Source: Halomonas alkaliantarctica
GTDB lineage: Bacteria > Pseudomonadota > Gammaproteobacteria > Pseudomonadales > Halomonadaceae
Direction of reading: 5' to 3'
Assembly: GCF_029854215.1 (NCBI RefSeq)
Contig: NZ_CP122961.1
Span: forward strand, 2,356,001-2,420,000
Length of the DNA: 64,000 nucleotides
Shown here: positions 22,083-31,109 of the stretch, in pieces
Position numbering within the stretch: the first letter of the stretch is position 1
Layout of the letters: every line of letters begins with the position of its first letter
Translations under genes and position numbers: made by a program
The notes under the pieces: model-generated
Told to the model about the DNA's origin: nothing
What the model saw: the letters and a program-made list of their open reading frames with translations, nothing else
Databases searched by the model: none

Positions 22083-22088
22083 ATTATA
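22083..22088 (-). promoter_or_regulatory. Candidate -10 hexamer of the nqr operon
   Basis: A perfect TATAAT on the - strand, 143 bp upstream of nqrA. The -35 region at the right distance is poor (near GTCATT), so either the promoter is activator dependent or this is a chance match. Confidence 0.4.
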
Positions 22089-22167
22089 AAGATAAGCGCG
22101 TCCAATGACCACATCCCTGATGGTCGCCAAAAGTGCTATATGGACTAAAAAAAGGCTTTATTGAAGC

Positions 22168-22195
22168 AAAAAAAACGCCACCCTTAGGTGGCGTT
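22168..22195 (-). terminator. Terminator of gap
   Basis: On the - strand AACGCCACC, loop TAAG, GGTGGCGTT, with the stem running into a run of eight T. The hairpin is perfect. It isolates gap from the nqr operon. Confidence 0.92.
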
Positions 22196-22249
22196 GATCG
22201 TTTTATAAGCGACAGAGCCCAGCATACGGGCTTCCCTGCGTTTAAATGG

Positions 22250-23716
22250 TTAGCGCGGCAGCTTTAAGAACCGCACATTAGACATTTGCTGCAAAATACG
22301 TACGACTTGGCAGCTATAACCAAACTCGTTGTCGTACCACACATAGATGACCGCATGGTGACCATTGGCAATAGTGGCCTTGGCATCGACAATACCCGCA
22401 TGGCGGTTGCCTACAAAGTCCGACGACACCACTTCTGCAGAATCGACAAAGTCAATTTGCTTCTGGTAGGCAGACTCAATCGACATGCGACGCAAGTAAT
22501 CATTTAGCGCCGCGGAGTCAGTCGTTTTATCCAGGGTTAGATTGAGAATGGCCATGGAGACATTAGGAATCGGTACGCGAATGGCGTTGCCGGTCAGCTT
22601 ACCCTCGAGCTCAGGCAGCGCTTTGGATGCGGCCTTGGCAGCACCTGTCTCGGTCAATACCATATTCAGCGCCGCGCTGCGGCCACGACGGTCACCTTTA
22701 TGGTAATTGTCGATCAGGTTCTGGTCATTGGTGTAAGCATGCACGGTTTCCACATGGCCATTCACCACGCCATACTCATCGTTAAGCACCTTCAATACCG
22801 GGACGATCGCATTGGTGGTACACGACGCGGCAGAGACGATGAGATCGCTGTCGCCAATAGATTCGTGGTTAATGCCATAAACGATATTTTTGATATCGCC
22901 TTTACCCGGTGCCGTTAGCAGCGCTTTGGCAGCGCCTTTACACTTCAGGTGCTGGCCCAGGCCCTCTTCATCGCGCCAGATACCGGTATTATCAACGATT
23001 ACCGCATTGTCGATATCATATTCGTTGTAGTCGATATCGCTGGGCGAATCGGCGTAAATCACCTGAATAACATTGCCGTTGACCGTCAGCGTACGGGCCT
23101 CTGCATCAACCACGATGGCGCCGTCAAAAGGCCCATGTACAGAGTCACGACGCAGCAGACTAGCGCGTTTCTCAAGATCTTTGGCAACATCCCCACGGCC
23201 ACGCACCACAATAGCCCGCAAACGCAGCAGGTTACCGCCACCGGCTTTCTCAATCATCACCCGTGCCAGCAAACGACCAATGCGACCAAAGCCGTAGAGC
23301 ACCACATCTTGTGGCTCTCCGGTGCTGGCACCCGGCTGATAGCCATCAATAATTTCGTGCAACTCTTTGCGCAGGAAGGCTTCGACATCACCACCACCCT
23401 GATTCTTGAACATCACCGCCAGCTTGCCTACATCTACATGAGCGGGGCCAAGGTTCAAAGCGACCATGCCCTTCACGATAGGATAGGTATCCTCAACGGA
23501 GAGCTCAGTCCCTTCCAGTTTGCGCACGTAGCGGTGATCTTTAAGAATGCGGATGACCGACCGTTTGATCAGCGAACGTCCGAACATGGTGGCAACGACG
23601 TTATTCTGACGATAGAGCTGCCCAACTAATGGGATCATCTGCTCCGCCAAGGCTTCGTTGCCTTGCCATTCTTGAAAAACGTTTTCGAGCGCTTGCTGAC
23701 TCACGTGCGGCCTCAT
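22250..23716 (-). CDS. gap: Glyceraldehyde-3-phosphate dehydrogenase, long form
   Basis: A 488-aa protein that interconverts glyceraldehyde-3-phosphate and 1,3-bisphosphoglycerate. The NAD(P)-binding start VVLYGFGRIGRLLARVM appears only near residue 128, so there is an N-terminal extension of about 125 aa not found in the 330-aa classical enzyme. The catalytic Cys is in SAASCTTNAIVPVL near 300. IRVPIPNVSMA and WYDNEFGYSCQVVR complete the catalytic domain. Similar long enzymes occur in pseudomonads, also divergent from mfd. Whether it serves glycolysis or gluconeogenesis cannot be told from sequence. Confidence 0.95.
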   Translation of the reverse strand: MRPHVSQQALENVFQEWQGNEALAEQMIPLVGQLYRQNNVVATMFGRSLIKRSVIRILKDHRYVRKLEGTELSVEDTYPIVKGMVALNLGPAHVDVGKLAVMFKNQGGGDVEAFLRKELHEIIDGYQPGASTGEPQDVVLYGFGRIGRLLARVMIEKAGGGNLLRLRAIVVRGRGDVAKDLEKRASLLRRDSVHGPFDGAIVVDAEARTLTVNGNVIQVIYADSPSDIDYNEYDIDNAVIVDNTGIWRDEEGLGQHLKCKGAAKALLTAPGKGDIKNIVYGINHESIGDSDLIVSAASCTTNAIVPVLKVLNDEYGVVNGHVETVHAYTNDQNLIDNYHKGDRRGRSAALNMVLTETGAAKAASKALPELEGKLTGNAIRVPIPNVSMAILNLTLDKTTDSAALNDYLRRMSIESAYQKQIDFVDSAEVVSSDFVGNRHAGIVDAKATIANGHHAVIYVWYDNEFGYSCQVVRILQQMSNVRFLKLPR

Positions 23717-23936
23717 CAGGTAGTGGAAACAGAGAATGCATTATCCGGGGCAAGCGCAGTGGTCGCAATGAATGGATAGTCGCACAGCATGTAGGGGTAT
23801 TACAGAAATAGCGATCTCACTACAAAACAGCCCCACAAAAACGATTCAGTCGCCAGCATACGTCGCGGCACTCTAATTGAAACGGGTGATCGTGTATGAT
23901 CTCTCTTCCGTTTCAGCGCAAAACGATATCTTGCTT

Positions 23937-26900
23937 ATGCCGACATTCTCTCTGCTCGAACCGCCCCAGCCCCAAGGGACTCGCGATACGCTTTACTGGA
24001 CATCGCCGCCGGGCAGCGCGACTGCGCTGGCACTCTCCCGCGTTGCCACCAAAGGCCCGCTATTGGTAATCACCCCCAATACGGCCAGCGCGCAGCGCCT
24101 TGAACAAGATCTCTACTTCTATAGCGACGTCCCGGTGCTGCCTTTCCCTGACTGGGAAACGCTACCCTACGACAGCTTTTCACCCCATCAGGATATTGTT
24201 TCGGCCCGGCTGCGTACCTTACGCCAGTTGCAAGATGGCGTACGCGGCATCGTCCTGGTGCCGATTAATACCCTGATGCAGCGATTACCCCCCGTTGAGT
24301 ACATCGCCGGGCGTGTAATGACGCTTAAAAGCGGTGAAAGACTGAATCGAGAGGCGTTCCGTGAGTCGCTCTCCCGAGCCGGTTATCGCGCCGTCGAAAC
24401 CGTGTATGAGCCCGGCGAATACGCCATGCGCGGCGCGCTGATTGACCTTTTTGCGATGGGCATGGATGAGCCGATCCGTATTGATCTGTTTGACGATGAG
24501 ATCGATTCGCTGCGCCACTTTGACCCCGGCAGCCAGCGCTCGACTGATAAGCTTGACTCGCTAGAATTGCTCCCTGCCCACGAATACTCGCTAAGCCGTA
24601 GTGCTATCGCCTGTTTTCGCGAGCAGTTTGAAACCTTGTTTGACGTCGATCCACGGCAATGCCCACTTTATAACGATGCATTGAAAGGCATTCCTTCACC
24701 GGGGCTTGAGCACTACCTGCCACTGTTTTTTGAACACACAGCTTCGCTGTTTGACCACCTGACCGACGATACCCGAGTAGCAATGCTGCCAGGGGTTTTT
24801 GAGGCGGCCGAGCAGCACTGGCAGTCAATCGATGCCCGCTACGTAAATTTGGGCGTTGACCCGACCCGTCCGCTACTCCCTCCCCATCGGGCGTTTTTTC
24901 CGGTCAACGACGTATTTTCGGCAATCAAAGCCCGCCCGCGCATAGAGCTAACTGAGGATAGCGAGCAACGCCATGCGCAGCAGCCTGAAGCTGCTCCGCT
25001 CCCCACGCTCTCTATCAATGCCCGCGCCAAGCAGCCATTGGCGGAGATATCAGCCTTCTTACACGCCCACGCCCAAACCCGCGTGTTGTTCGTGGCGGAG
25101 TCGCGAGGTCGTCGGGAAGCGCTGGAAGAGATCCTATCGCCACTTAAGCTCGCCCTTCCGCATACCGACAGCTTCCACGACTTTCTAGCTAGCGATCAGA
25201 CCTATGCGATTACCGAAGGCTTAGTCGACAGTGGCTTATGGCTAAATAATCCAAGCATTGCGGTGATTAGTGAAACCGAGTTGTTTGGTGACGTGGTTCG
25301 TCAAAGCCGCCGGCGCGAAAAAGCCACCGATGACAACGAGCTTGCCGTACGCCACCTGTCGGAGCTTCGCGAGGGTGCGCCAGTGGTTCACCAGGCCCAT
25401 GGCGTAGGCCGCTATTTAGGGCTGGAAACCTTAGAAGCCGGCGGCCAGGCAAATGAGTTCCTGGCACTCTCTTATGCCAATGGCGCCAAGCTTTATGTGC
25501 CCGTCGACAGCCTGCATATGATCTCCCGTTACAGCGGGGCCAGTGATGAACTGGCCCCGTTGCACAAATTAGGCTCGGATCAGTGGGAAAAAGCCCGCCG
25601 TAAAGCCGCCGAGAAGATTCGTGATACCGCCGCAGAACTGCTGGATGTCTACGCCCGCCGGGAAGCCCAGCAAGGCGTGGTCTATGAAGCGCCAGGCGAG
25701 GAGTATCTGCGCTTTGCAGGTAACTTCCCGTTTGAAGAGACCGCCGATCAGCATGCTGCCATTGAAGCGGTCATCAGCGACATGACCTCACCACAACCGA
25801 TGGATCGCGTGGTCTGCGGTGACGTCGGTTTCGGCAAAACCGAAGTGGCCATGCGCGCGGCGTTTCTGGCCGTACAGTCTGGCCGCCAAGTGGTGGTATT
25901 GGTGCCCACTACGCTGCTGGCGCGCCAACACTTCGAGAATTTCCGCGATCGATTTGCCGACACAGCCGTGAATATTGGCTTGATATCCCGCTTCACTAGC
26001 GGCAAAGAGGTCACCCAGACGTTAGAGAGTATTAAGAGCGGCCAAACGGATATCGTCATCGGCACCCACAAGCTGCTCGCCAAAAGCGTTGAGCTGCCCA
26101 AAATGGGCCTACTGATCATCGATGAGGAGCACCGATTCGGGGTCGCACAAAAAGAGAAGCTCAAAACGCTACGTGCCGAAGTCGATATTTTGACGCTGAC
26201 CGCGACCCCAATTCCGCGCACGCTCAATATGGCCATGAGCGGCATCCGTGATCTATCGATTATTGCCACGCCGCCCGCGCGCCGTCTTTCGGTCAAAACC
26301 TTTGTTCAGCAGCACGATACCAGTATCATTAAGGAGGCCCTTCTACGTGAGATACTGCGTGGCGGGCAGGTCTATGTACTGCATAACGAAGTCAAAACCA
26401 TTGAGAACAGCGCCGAAAAAATCCGTGAACTGATCCCCGAAGCGCGGGTAGCGGTCGCCCACGGCCAGCTTCCCGAGCGCAGTCTGGAACGCATAATGTC
26501 AGACTTCTACCACCGCCGCTTTAACGTGCTGGTGTGTTCGACCATTATTGAAACTGGCATTGATGTGCCCAGCGCCAACACTATTATTATCGAACGTGCC
26601 GATAAATTTGGCCTGGCACAGCTGCACCAACTGCGGGGTCGTGTCGGGCGTAGCCACCATCAGGCGTACGCCTACCTATTAACGCCACCGCCTAAAGCGA
26701 TGACCCGTGATGCCATCAAGCGTCTGGAAGCGATTAGCGCTTCGGATGATCTAGGCGCAGGCTTTACCCTGGCCAGCCACGATATGGAAATCCGTGGCGC
26801 GGGTGAACTGCTGGGGGATGAACAGAGCGGCCAGATGGAAACCATCGGCTATACACTCTATATGGAAATGCTGGATCGAGCGGTAAAAGCCATTCGTGCA

Positions 26901-27386
26901 GGCAAAACACCCAATATCGATGCGCCCTTCAATACCGGCGTGGAAATCAACTTCAACCTGCCAGCGCTGATTCCGAGTGATTATATTCACGATGTGCAGC
27001 AGCGTCTGGTCATGTATAAGCGGATTGCCAACACGCAAAGTGATAACGAACTCAAAGAGCTGCAGGTGGAGTTAATTGATCGTTATGGCCTGCTACCCAA
27101 TCCGCTGAAGAACCTTATTCGCCAGACCAAGCTGCGTCACCGTGCAGAGCAGCTGGGCATCAGCAAGATCGAGGCTGGCGAGAGCCGTGGCAGAGTGCTG
27201 TTTGATAGCAGCACCCAGGTGGATCCCTTAACTCTGGTGACGCTCATTCAAACGTCACCAAAACACTACCGTTTAGACGGTTCTGACACCTTACGGTTTG
27301 AATTACCAATGGAAAGTGTCGACAAGCGCTTCGAGCAGCTTGAAAACCTGCTTAGCACCCTTAATCAAAAAGTAGCGGCGGCGTGA
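23937..27386 (+). CDS. mfd: Transcription-repair coupling factor Mfd
   Basis: A 1149-aa translocase that removes RNA polymerase stalled at lesions and recruits UvrA. The N-terminal UvrB-like region (LPDWETLPYDSFSPHQDIVS-type text near 60) is followed by the RNA-polymerase-interacting domain (VVHQAHGVGRYLGLETLEAG). The helicase motor has Walker A GDVGFGKTEVAMRAAF, Walker B IIDEEHRFGV, TATPIPRTL, and motif VI QLRGRVGRS. A C-terminal TRCF domain ends the protein. I start at ATG 23937 (MPTFSLLEPP) instead of the TTG 60 bases upstream because family members begin near there. Divergent from gap, with a 220-bp shared upstream region. Confidence 0.97.
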   Translation: MPTFSLLEPPQPQGTRDTLYWTSPPGSATALALSRVATKGPLLVITPNTASAQRLEQDLYFYSDVPVLPFPDWETLPYDSFSPHQDIVSARLRTLRQLQDGVRGIVLVPINTLMQRLPPVEYIAGRVMTLKSGERLNREAFRESLSRAGYRAVETVYEPGEYAMRGALIDLFAMGMDEPIRIDLFDDEIDSLRHFDPGSQRSTDKLDSLELLPAHEYSLSRSAIACFREQFETLFDVDPRQCPLYNDALKGIPSPGLEHYLPLFFEHTASLFDHLTDDTRVAMLPGVFEAAEQHWQSIDARYVNLGVDPTRPLLPPHRAFFPVNDVFSAIKARPRIELTEDSEQRHAQQPEAAPLPTLSINARAKQPLAEISAFLHAHAQTRVLFVAESRGRREALEEILSPLKLALPHTDSFHDFLASDQTYAITEGLVDSGLWLNNPSIAVISETELFGDVVRQSRRREKATDDNELAVRHLSELREGAPVVHQAHGVGRYLGLETLEAGGQANEFLALSYANGAKLYVPVDSLHMISRYSGASDELAPLHKLGSDQWEKARRKAAEKIRDTAAELLDVYARREAQQGVVYEAPGEEYLRFAGNFPFEETADQHAAIEAVISDMTSPQPMDRVVCGDVGFGKTEVAMRAAFLAVQSGRQVVVLVPTTLLARQHFENFRDRFADTAVNIGLISRFTSGKEVTQTLESIKSGQTDIVIGTHKLLAKSVELPKMGLLIIDEEHRFGVAQKEKLKTLRAEVDILTLTATPIPRTLNMAMSGIRDLSIIATPPARRLSVKTFVQQHDTSIIKEALLREILRGGQVYVLHNEVKTIENSAEKIRELIPEARVAVAHGQLPERSLERIMSDFYHRRFNVLVCSTIIETGIDVPSANTIIIERADKFGLAQLHQLRGRVGRSHHQAYAYLLTPPPKAMTRDAIKRLEAISASDDLGAGFTLASHDMEIRGAGELLGDEQSGQMETIGYTLYMEMLDRAVKAIRAGKTPNIDAPFNTGVEINFNLPALIPSDYIHDVQQRLVMYKRIANTQSDNELKELQVELIDRYGLLPNPLKNLIRQTKLRHRAEQLGISKIEAGESRGRVLFDSSTQVDPLTLVTLIQTSPKHYRLDGSDTLRFELPMESVDKRFEQLENLLSTLNQKVAAA

Positions 27387-27497
27387 AGCTTGGGGCAAAC
27401 TTGTCAGTAGCCATGACCCAGTTGACCAACAGTCGTTGATTGACCTTAATGGCCCAGCAACGCGCATCAGCAGTGAATCAACATATTAGGAACGACC

Positions 27498-28673
27498 ATG
27501 AACATTCGCGATACCCTTACCCACTGGGGCCCTACCAGTTTGGCCGTGCTACTCGCCGCTAGTCTGGTGAGCCCAGCTTTTGCGCAACCGGCTGAAGAGC
27601 AAACAGACACCCCAGCCCAAGAGCAGGTGCAAGAACAGCAGGCGCAAGAACAGGTAGAAGAGCCGACCCAAGAGCAAGCACAGGAAATCAGCATCGATGC
27701 TATTGACAGCTCCGCTCAGGTTGCTGACCAGGACGAGCTGCCCCGCGGTCACTTCCGCCTTCCTGAAAATGGCGATGTCATTGGGGAGCGCTATACCGTT
27801 GTTGTCGAAGACCCCAAGCAGACGTTGATCGATATCGCCCGGCGCCACAACATTGGCTATGAAGAGATCCGCATGGCCAACCCGGATGTCAGTCTCTGGG
27901 TACCCGGTGTAGGTACCGAGGTGGTGATACCCGCCCAGTACATTCTGCCCGCTGCGCCGCGGGAAGGCGTTATCGTTAACCTGTCGGAGCTTCGCCTCTA
28001 CTACTACCCCGCAGACAAGCCCGGTATTGTCGAAACCTATCCGGTCAGCGTGGGGCGTGAAGAGTTCGCTACCCCAGTAGGCATCACACGCACAACGGTT
28101 AAGGTGAAAGACCCCGCCTGGGCTCCACCGGCATCCATGCGTCGCGAAGCAGCCGCACGTGGCGAGCCAGCCCCCTCCGTGGTTCCTGCAGGCCCCAACA
28201 ACCCTTTGGGCGAGCACGCGATCCTGCTGGCCATGCCGAGCTACCTGATTCACGGCACTAACCGTCCTGATGGTGTGGGCATGCGCGTTAGCCGCGGCTG
28301 TATCCGCATGTACCCGGAAGATATCAAATCGCTCTACGAGCGCTTGCCTAGCGGCACTCAGGTCAACCTGATGGATGCCCCATTCAAAGCAGGCTTTGCA
28401 ACCGACGGCACGCTGTTCGTACAGTCGTTTCCACAACTTGAAGAGAACGTGGAAGGCTTTGAACCGCTGCTAAACGCCCTGGAGCGGGTCACCGAGCTAA
28501 CTGACAAAGATGTTGAAATAGATGCTGAACGGATTCAGCGCGCCGTCGAAGCCCCTGACGGCCAATTTATCGCCCTCTTTGGTCCTCAGGCACCTCAACC
28601 AGAACCAGAGCCTGTCGAGCTGATTGAAGAGCTCAAGCTCAGCGCCAGCACTGAAAGCGATAAAGACGCTTAA
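27498..28673 (+). CDS. LysM and YkuD L,D-transpeptidase (ErfK/YbiS type)
   Basis: A 391-aa periplasmic enzyme with a Sec signal peptide ending SPAFAQ near residue 30. A low-complexity Gln/Glu tract (repeated QEQ and AQEQ, residues 31-70) acts as a spacer. A LysM peptidoglycan-binding domain follows (YTVVVEDPKQTLIDIARRHN, near 103). The YkuD catalytic domain has HGTNRPDGVGMRVSRGCIRM with the nucleophilic Cys. A C-terminal domain of about 100 residues follows as in the ErfK/YbiS/YcfS group, which attach Lpp to peptidoglycan. The lpp gene is next door, which supports that role here. Confidence 0.93.
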   Translation: MNIRDTLTHWGPTSLAVLLAASLVSPAFAQPAEEQTDTPAQEQVQEQQAQEQVEEPTQEQAQEISIDAIDSSAQVADQDELPRGHFRLPENGDVIGERYTVVVEDPKQTLIDIARRHNIGYEEIRMANPDVSLWVPGVGTEVVIPAQYILPAAPREGVIVNLSELRLYYYPADKPGIVETYPVSVGREEFATPVGITRTTVKVKDPAWAPPASMRREAAARGEPAPSVVPAGPNNPLGEHAILLAMPSYLIHGTNRPDGVGMRVSRGCIRMYPEDIKSLYERLPSGTQVNLMDAPFKAGFATDGTLFVQSFPQLEENVEGFEPLLNALERVTELTDKDVEIDAERIQRAVEAPDGQFIALFGPQAPQPEPEPVELIEELKLSASTESDKDA

Positions 28674-28690
28674 CCGAACATCTGGCAACA

Positions 28691-28716
28691 AAAAACCCCG
28701 CCTTGGCGGGGTTTTT
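28691..28716. terminator. Bidirectional terminator between the L,D-transpeptidase and lpp
   Basis: AAAAACCCCGCC, loop TT, GGCGGGGTTTTTT: a perfect stem flanked by A on one side and T on the other, so it can work for both strands. It lies 18 bp after the transpeptidase stop. Confidence 0.93.
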
Positions 28717-28852
28717 TGCGTAGCTAGTATCAAAACCTTCTGGTCTGACGCCTTAACTTACGGCGTCTTGCTTTCAATGTCTTAACTAACTACAGCTTTC
28801 TTCCAACAGCTGCTGAGAGAGTCAGTTGACGCCCTCAGCAGCCCAAGCAGAA

Positions 28853-29116
28853 TTACTTCTGCATGGAACGCTGGAACATACGGTTCATTTCTTCACGGTT
28901 CTGCTCAGACATCTGCAGAGCAGCCTGCGCGTCGCGCTGGGCTTGGTTTGCAGTGTTCATCGCTTGTGAAGCCATGCTACGTGCTTCTGCAGCGTCAGCC
29001 TGTGCAGATTCTGCAGTCATGCGAACTTCTTCCAGCGCGCCGGTAGAAGCACAACCAGCAAGAATTGCCAGAGAAGCGGCAGCAGCAGTCATCTTCAGAG
29101 TAGTTTTCAGAGTCAT
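28853..29116 (-). CDS. lpp: Lpp/OprI-family alanine-zipper murein lipoprotein
   Basis: An 87-aa lipoprotein with signal peptide and lipobox LAGC (Cys 22). The 66-residue mature part is one long helix with heptad-spaced Ala (AQADAAEARSMASQAMNTAN), the trimeric alanine zipper of OprI. The last residue is Lys, the residue joined to peptidoglycan in Lpp. It tethers the outer membrane to the wall. A strong AAGGAG precedes ATG 29116. The gene ends some 130 bp before the transpeptidase terminator. A GCTGCTGAG/CTCAGCAGC inverted repeat between them (about 28808-28841) may be its own weak terminator. Confidence 0.93.
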   Translation of the reverse strand: MTLKTTLKMTAAAASLAILAGCASTGALEEVRMTAESAQADAAEARSMASQAMNTANQAQRDAQAALQMSEQNREEMNRMFQRSMQK

Positions 29117-29346
29117 AATGTTCTCCTTGAGTCGTCCTTGGGTACTACGTTAAGGGTATGACAAAAATAATACTAGTCACTTAAATTAGAATAAGTTCTT
29201 AGCTTAAATTTGTCTACCTGCGGTGCAGGTTCTTTTCACTGACTTGTGCTGCAAAGCACGCAAGTCAAACGCTGTTTTATAATAGACCACAGCGGTTGTC
29301 TATAGCCACTTATTTAAAACCTCGAACTTCCATCAACGGCGATAGC

Positions 29347-29976
29347 TTAACGGATCACTACTCGAGTGCCAACACCCACTAGCGCTACGAGGCGATCAAT
29401 TTGCTCGTTGGTAACGGCAACACACCCCTGGGTCCAGTGATAACGCCCATGAATATCGGGATCTGCGCTTCCAAGGCCATGAATTCCAATCGCCCCGCCC
29501 AGTGCAGTGTTTTGCGGTGGTTTGCCGTAAAGTCGATAGTAGTCGAAGTAATCGTCATAATCAGCTTGGGAATAAATCCCTTTTTCCAGCGCCATTCTAG
29601 CGTGCACTGGGGTAGGGTAATCAATGCCAATAAAAGTACGCCACTGGCTTTCGTAATTGAAACGGTTGATATGAAACTCACCCATGGGGGTCACATTATC
29701 GCCGCGAACCCGTTGGGTTTTAGCCCCAGCTCGGCCAAGTGATATGGGTGCAAACCGCTCCACCAGCGCGTTACCACGAAACACGCTGAGTGTGGCTTCC
29801 TTGTCGTCCACAAGCACCCATAGTTCGTTACTATGACGCGGCACATGGGCGCGACTCAGCATCGTTTCTACGAGATCGGTGGAGCTGCCCTGGCTGGGCG
29901 CAGTGACAGCGGCACTGGCCACGGCTGGTAAGCTCAACACCATGGCTAAAAATCGGCGGCGATTAACTAAAAACAT
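29347..29976 (-). CDS. Second L,D-transpeptidase-family protein (YkuD domain)
   Basis: A 209-aa exported protein with an N-terminal RRRFLAMVLSLPAVASA signal, which has a twin-arginine flavour (RRRFL) though a Sec signal is equally possible. The YkuD core occupies residues 45-209: GDNVTPMGEFHINRFN, IGIHGLGSADPDIHGRYHWT with the active-site His, and TQGCVAVTN with the Cys. Compact YkuD proteins of this kind can crosslink peptidoglycan or modify side groups; the exact role is not evident. It has no LysM. It lies 230 bp upstream of lpp on the same strand. The region between carries no gene. Confidence 0.87.
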   Translation of the reverse strand: MFLVNRRRFLAMVLSLPAVASAAVTAPSQGSSTDLVETMLSRAHVPRHSNELWVLVDDKEATLSVFRGNALVERFAPISLGRAGAKTQRVRGDNVTPMGEFHINRFNYESQWRTFIGIDYPTPVHARMALEKGIYSQADYDDYFDYYRLYGKPPQNTALGGAIGIHGLGSADPDIHGRYHWTQGCVAVTNEQIDRLVALVGVGTRVVIR

Positions 29977-30130
29977 GACAGCTCTCGAAACAAGTTAACC
30001 CGTGGTTGAACGACTAGACACATCTGGTGGCTGTTATACCTTATTCCCAGATTCGCCGTTAGTAATTTCGTCATGTACACGTCTGACGTCTTGAAGAGGA
30101 GTAACCGATAATCCACAAATTGAAGCCCCA

Positions 30131-30598
30131 TCAAACGCCCTGCAACTCTTCGATGCTCGCCATTATATGGCGTATCTCGGCATTATGACCTTGAGCCAGG
30201 GCGTCGAAAAACGCCTCCTCAGGCTCAATTTTCGCTCGCGCAGCGCGATGCTCATAGAGCGCTTGAAGACGCTGATGCGCCGACGTGGCAGTTCTCATCG
30301 CATCTTCTATCGAGCCAGCAATCGTTTGTTCCGCCAAGCGATCCAATTCAGGTGGCTGGGGGAAATCGCTCGAATCATCGAACCATAACTCCAGTACTTC
30401 TGAATGATCAGCGCCATCGTGAGAGAGGCCTTCAAGGCCCGTTTTCATTTTCAGCTCGCGGCTGGCCAAGTAATTAAACGCCATCTCCAGGCGCTCATTG
30501 TCAGCTTTGTCGGCGGCTTCACTGTACTGCTGAGCCATACGGGCATGAAACCCCGTCGCCCATTCGATTAAATCTTTCACCTGGTTATAGCGCATCAT
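30131..30598 (-). CDS. Unknown all-helical small protein
   Basis: A 155-aa cytosolic protein predicted to be a bundle of helices, with no signal peptide. It starts MMRYNQVKDLIEWATGFHAR and ends near GHNAEIRHIMASIEELQGV. The E-x-x-H in the last helix and acidic residues in earlier ones recall ferritin-like or rubrerythrin-like bundles, but not enough ligands are visible to claim metal binding. ATG 30598 (or the next codon) is preceded by GAGGAGATT. It lies 49 bp after the DUF6586 gene and may be transcribed with it and topA. Confidence 0.6.
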   Translation of the reverse strand: MMRYNQVKDLIEWATGFHARMAQQYSEAADKADNERLEMAFNYLASRELKMKTGLEGLSHDGADHSEVLELWFDDSSDFPQPPELDRLAEQTIAGSIEDAMRTATSAHQRLQALYEHRAARAKIEPEEAFFDALAQGHNAEIRHIMASIEELQGV

Positions 30599-30647
30599 AA
30601 TCTCCTCACATGACTGACGACTTGAGCGATGTATAGCAATAAAAACA

Positions 30648-31109
30648 CTACCACTCCAGGCTGGTTTCGCGCAGCGCGCCTATTTCACGCTTGGCCGCCT
30701 GAAGATTATCCAGCAACTGCTGGCGCAAACCGGCTTGATTACCCACGGCAATCATAGCGGGGTTGTGCGTGGTGCGCCGCGCAGCACCGTCATCACTATG
30801 CAGACGCTCAAGTTGAAACTCCAACCAATTCAGCCAGCTTTCAGGCTGGGCTTTTAAGTCGCGCAGACGCTGCAGCTCGGCCAGGGCCGGACCATCTTGG
30901 CTCAGCAAGACAGTCCAGCGGTGCTCCGATAGACGAGCATGCTCTGTCACTTCGCGCAGCAACGACTCAAGAGCCAGTTCAAACAGCGCTAGCGCACTCT
31001 CCTCCAGCGCCATCTGCCGCGCCGTGGCATGCTCATCATCGCCTGAGGGTAAGGTGACTAACAGCTCCGCTTGGTAGAGCAGTTGGTTGGTTCGTGACCG
31101 TGCATTCAC
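30648..31109 (-). CDS. DUF6586-family protein
   Basis: A 153-aa, mostly helical cytosolic protein of the small family found downstream of topA in pseudomonads and relatives. It begins [18 protein letters not shown] and ends [13 protein letters not shown]. Its ATG overlaps the topA stop by four bases (coupled translation), which matches the pseudomonad gene order. Function unknown. Confidence 0.78.
   Translation of the reverse strand: MNARSRTNQLLYQAELLVTLPSGDDEHATARQMALEESALALFELALESLLREVTEHARLSEHRWTVLLSQDGPALAELQRLRDLKAQPESWLNWLEFQLERLHSDDGAARRTTHNPAMIAVGNQAGLRQQLLDNLQAAKREIGALRETSLEW

Larger units (their letters stand above)
21941..22249 (-). other. Leader and promoter region of the nqr operon
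   Basis: About 300 bp between nqrA and gap, transcribed in the same direction. It contains the gap terminator (22168-22195), a good -10 hexamer and a 22-bp tandem repeat, all listed separately. No protein-coding frame is convincing. Confidence 0.6.

Noticed and set aside
22949..23629. A 226-aa + strand frame opposite gap
   Set aside because: It is a shadow of the long gap gene, explained by codon bias; no motif is recognisable.
27549..28436. A 295-aa - strand frame opposite the LysM/YkuD gene
   Set aside because: The + strand gene has a signal peptide, LysM and catalytic motifs; the antisense frame has none.
29245..29300. Possible tRNA-like or small-RNA hairpin (GACTTGTG/CGCAAGTC) between lpp and the second transpeptidase
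   Set aside because: The stem is only eight pairs with a wobble, with no tRNA arms and no terminator; it may simply be part of the lpp promoter region.
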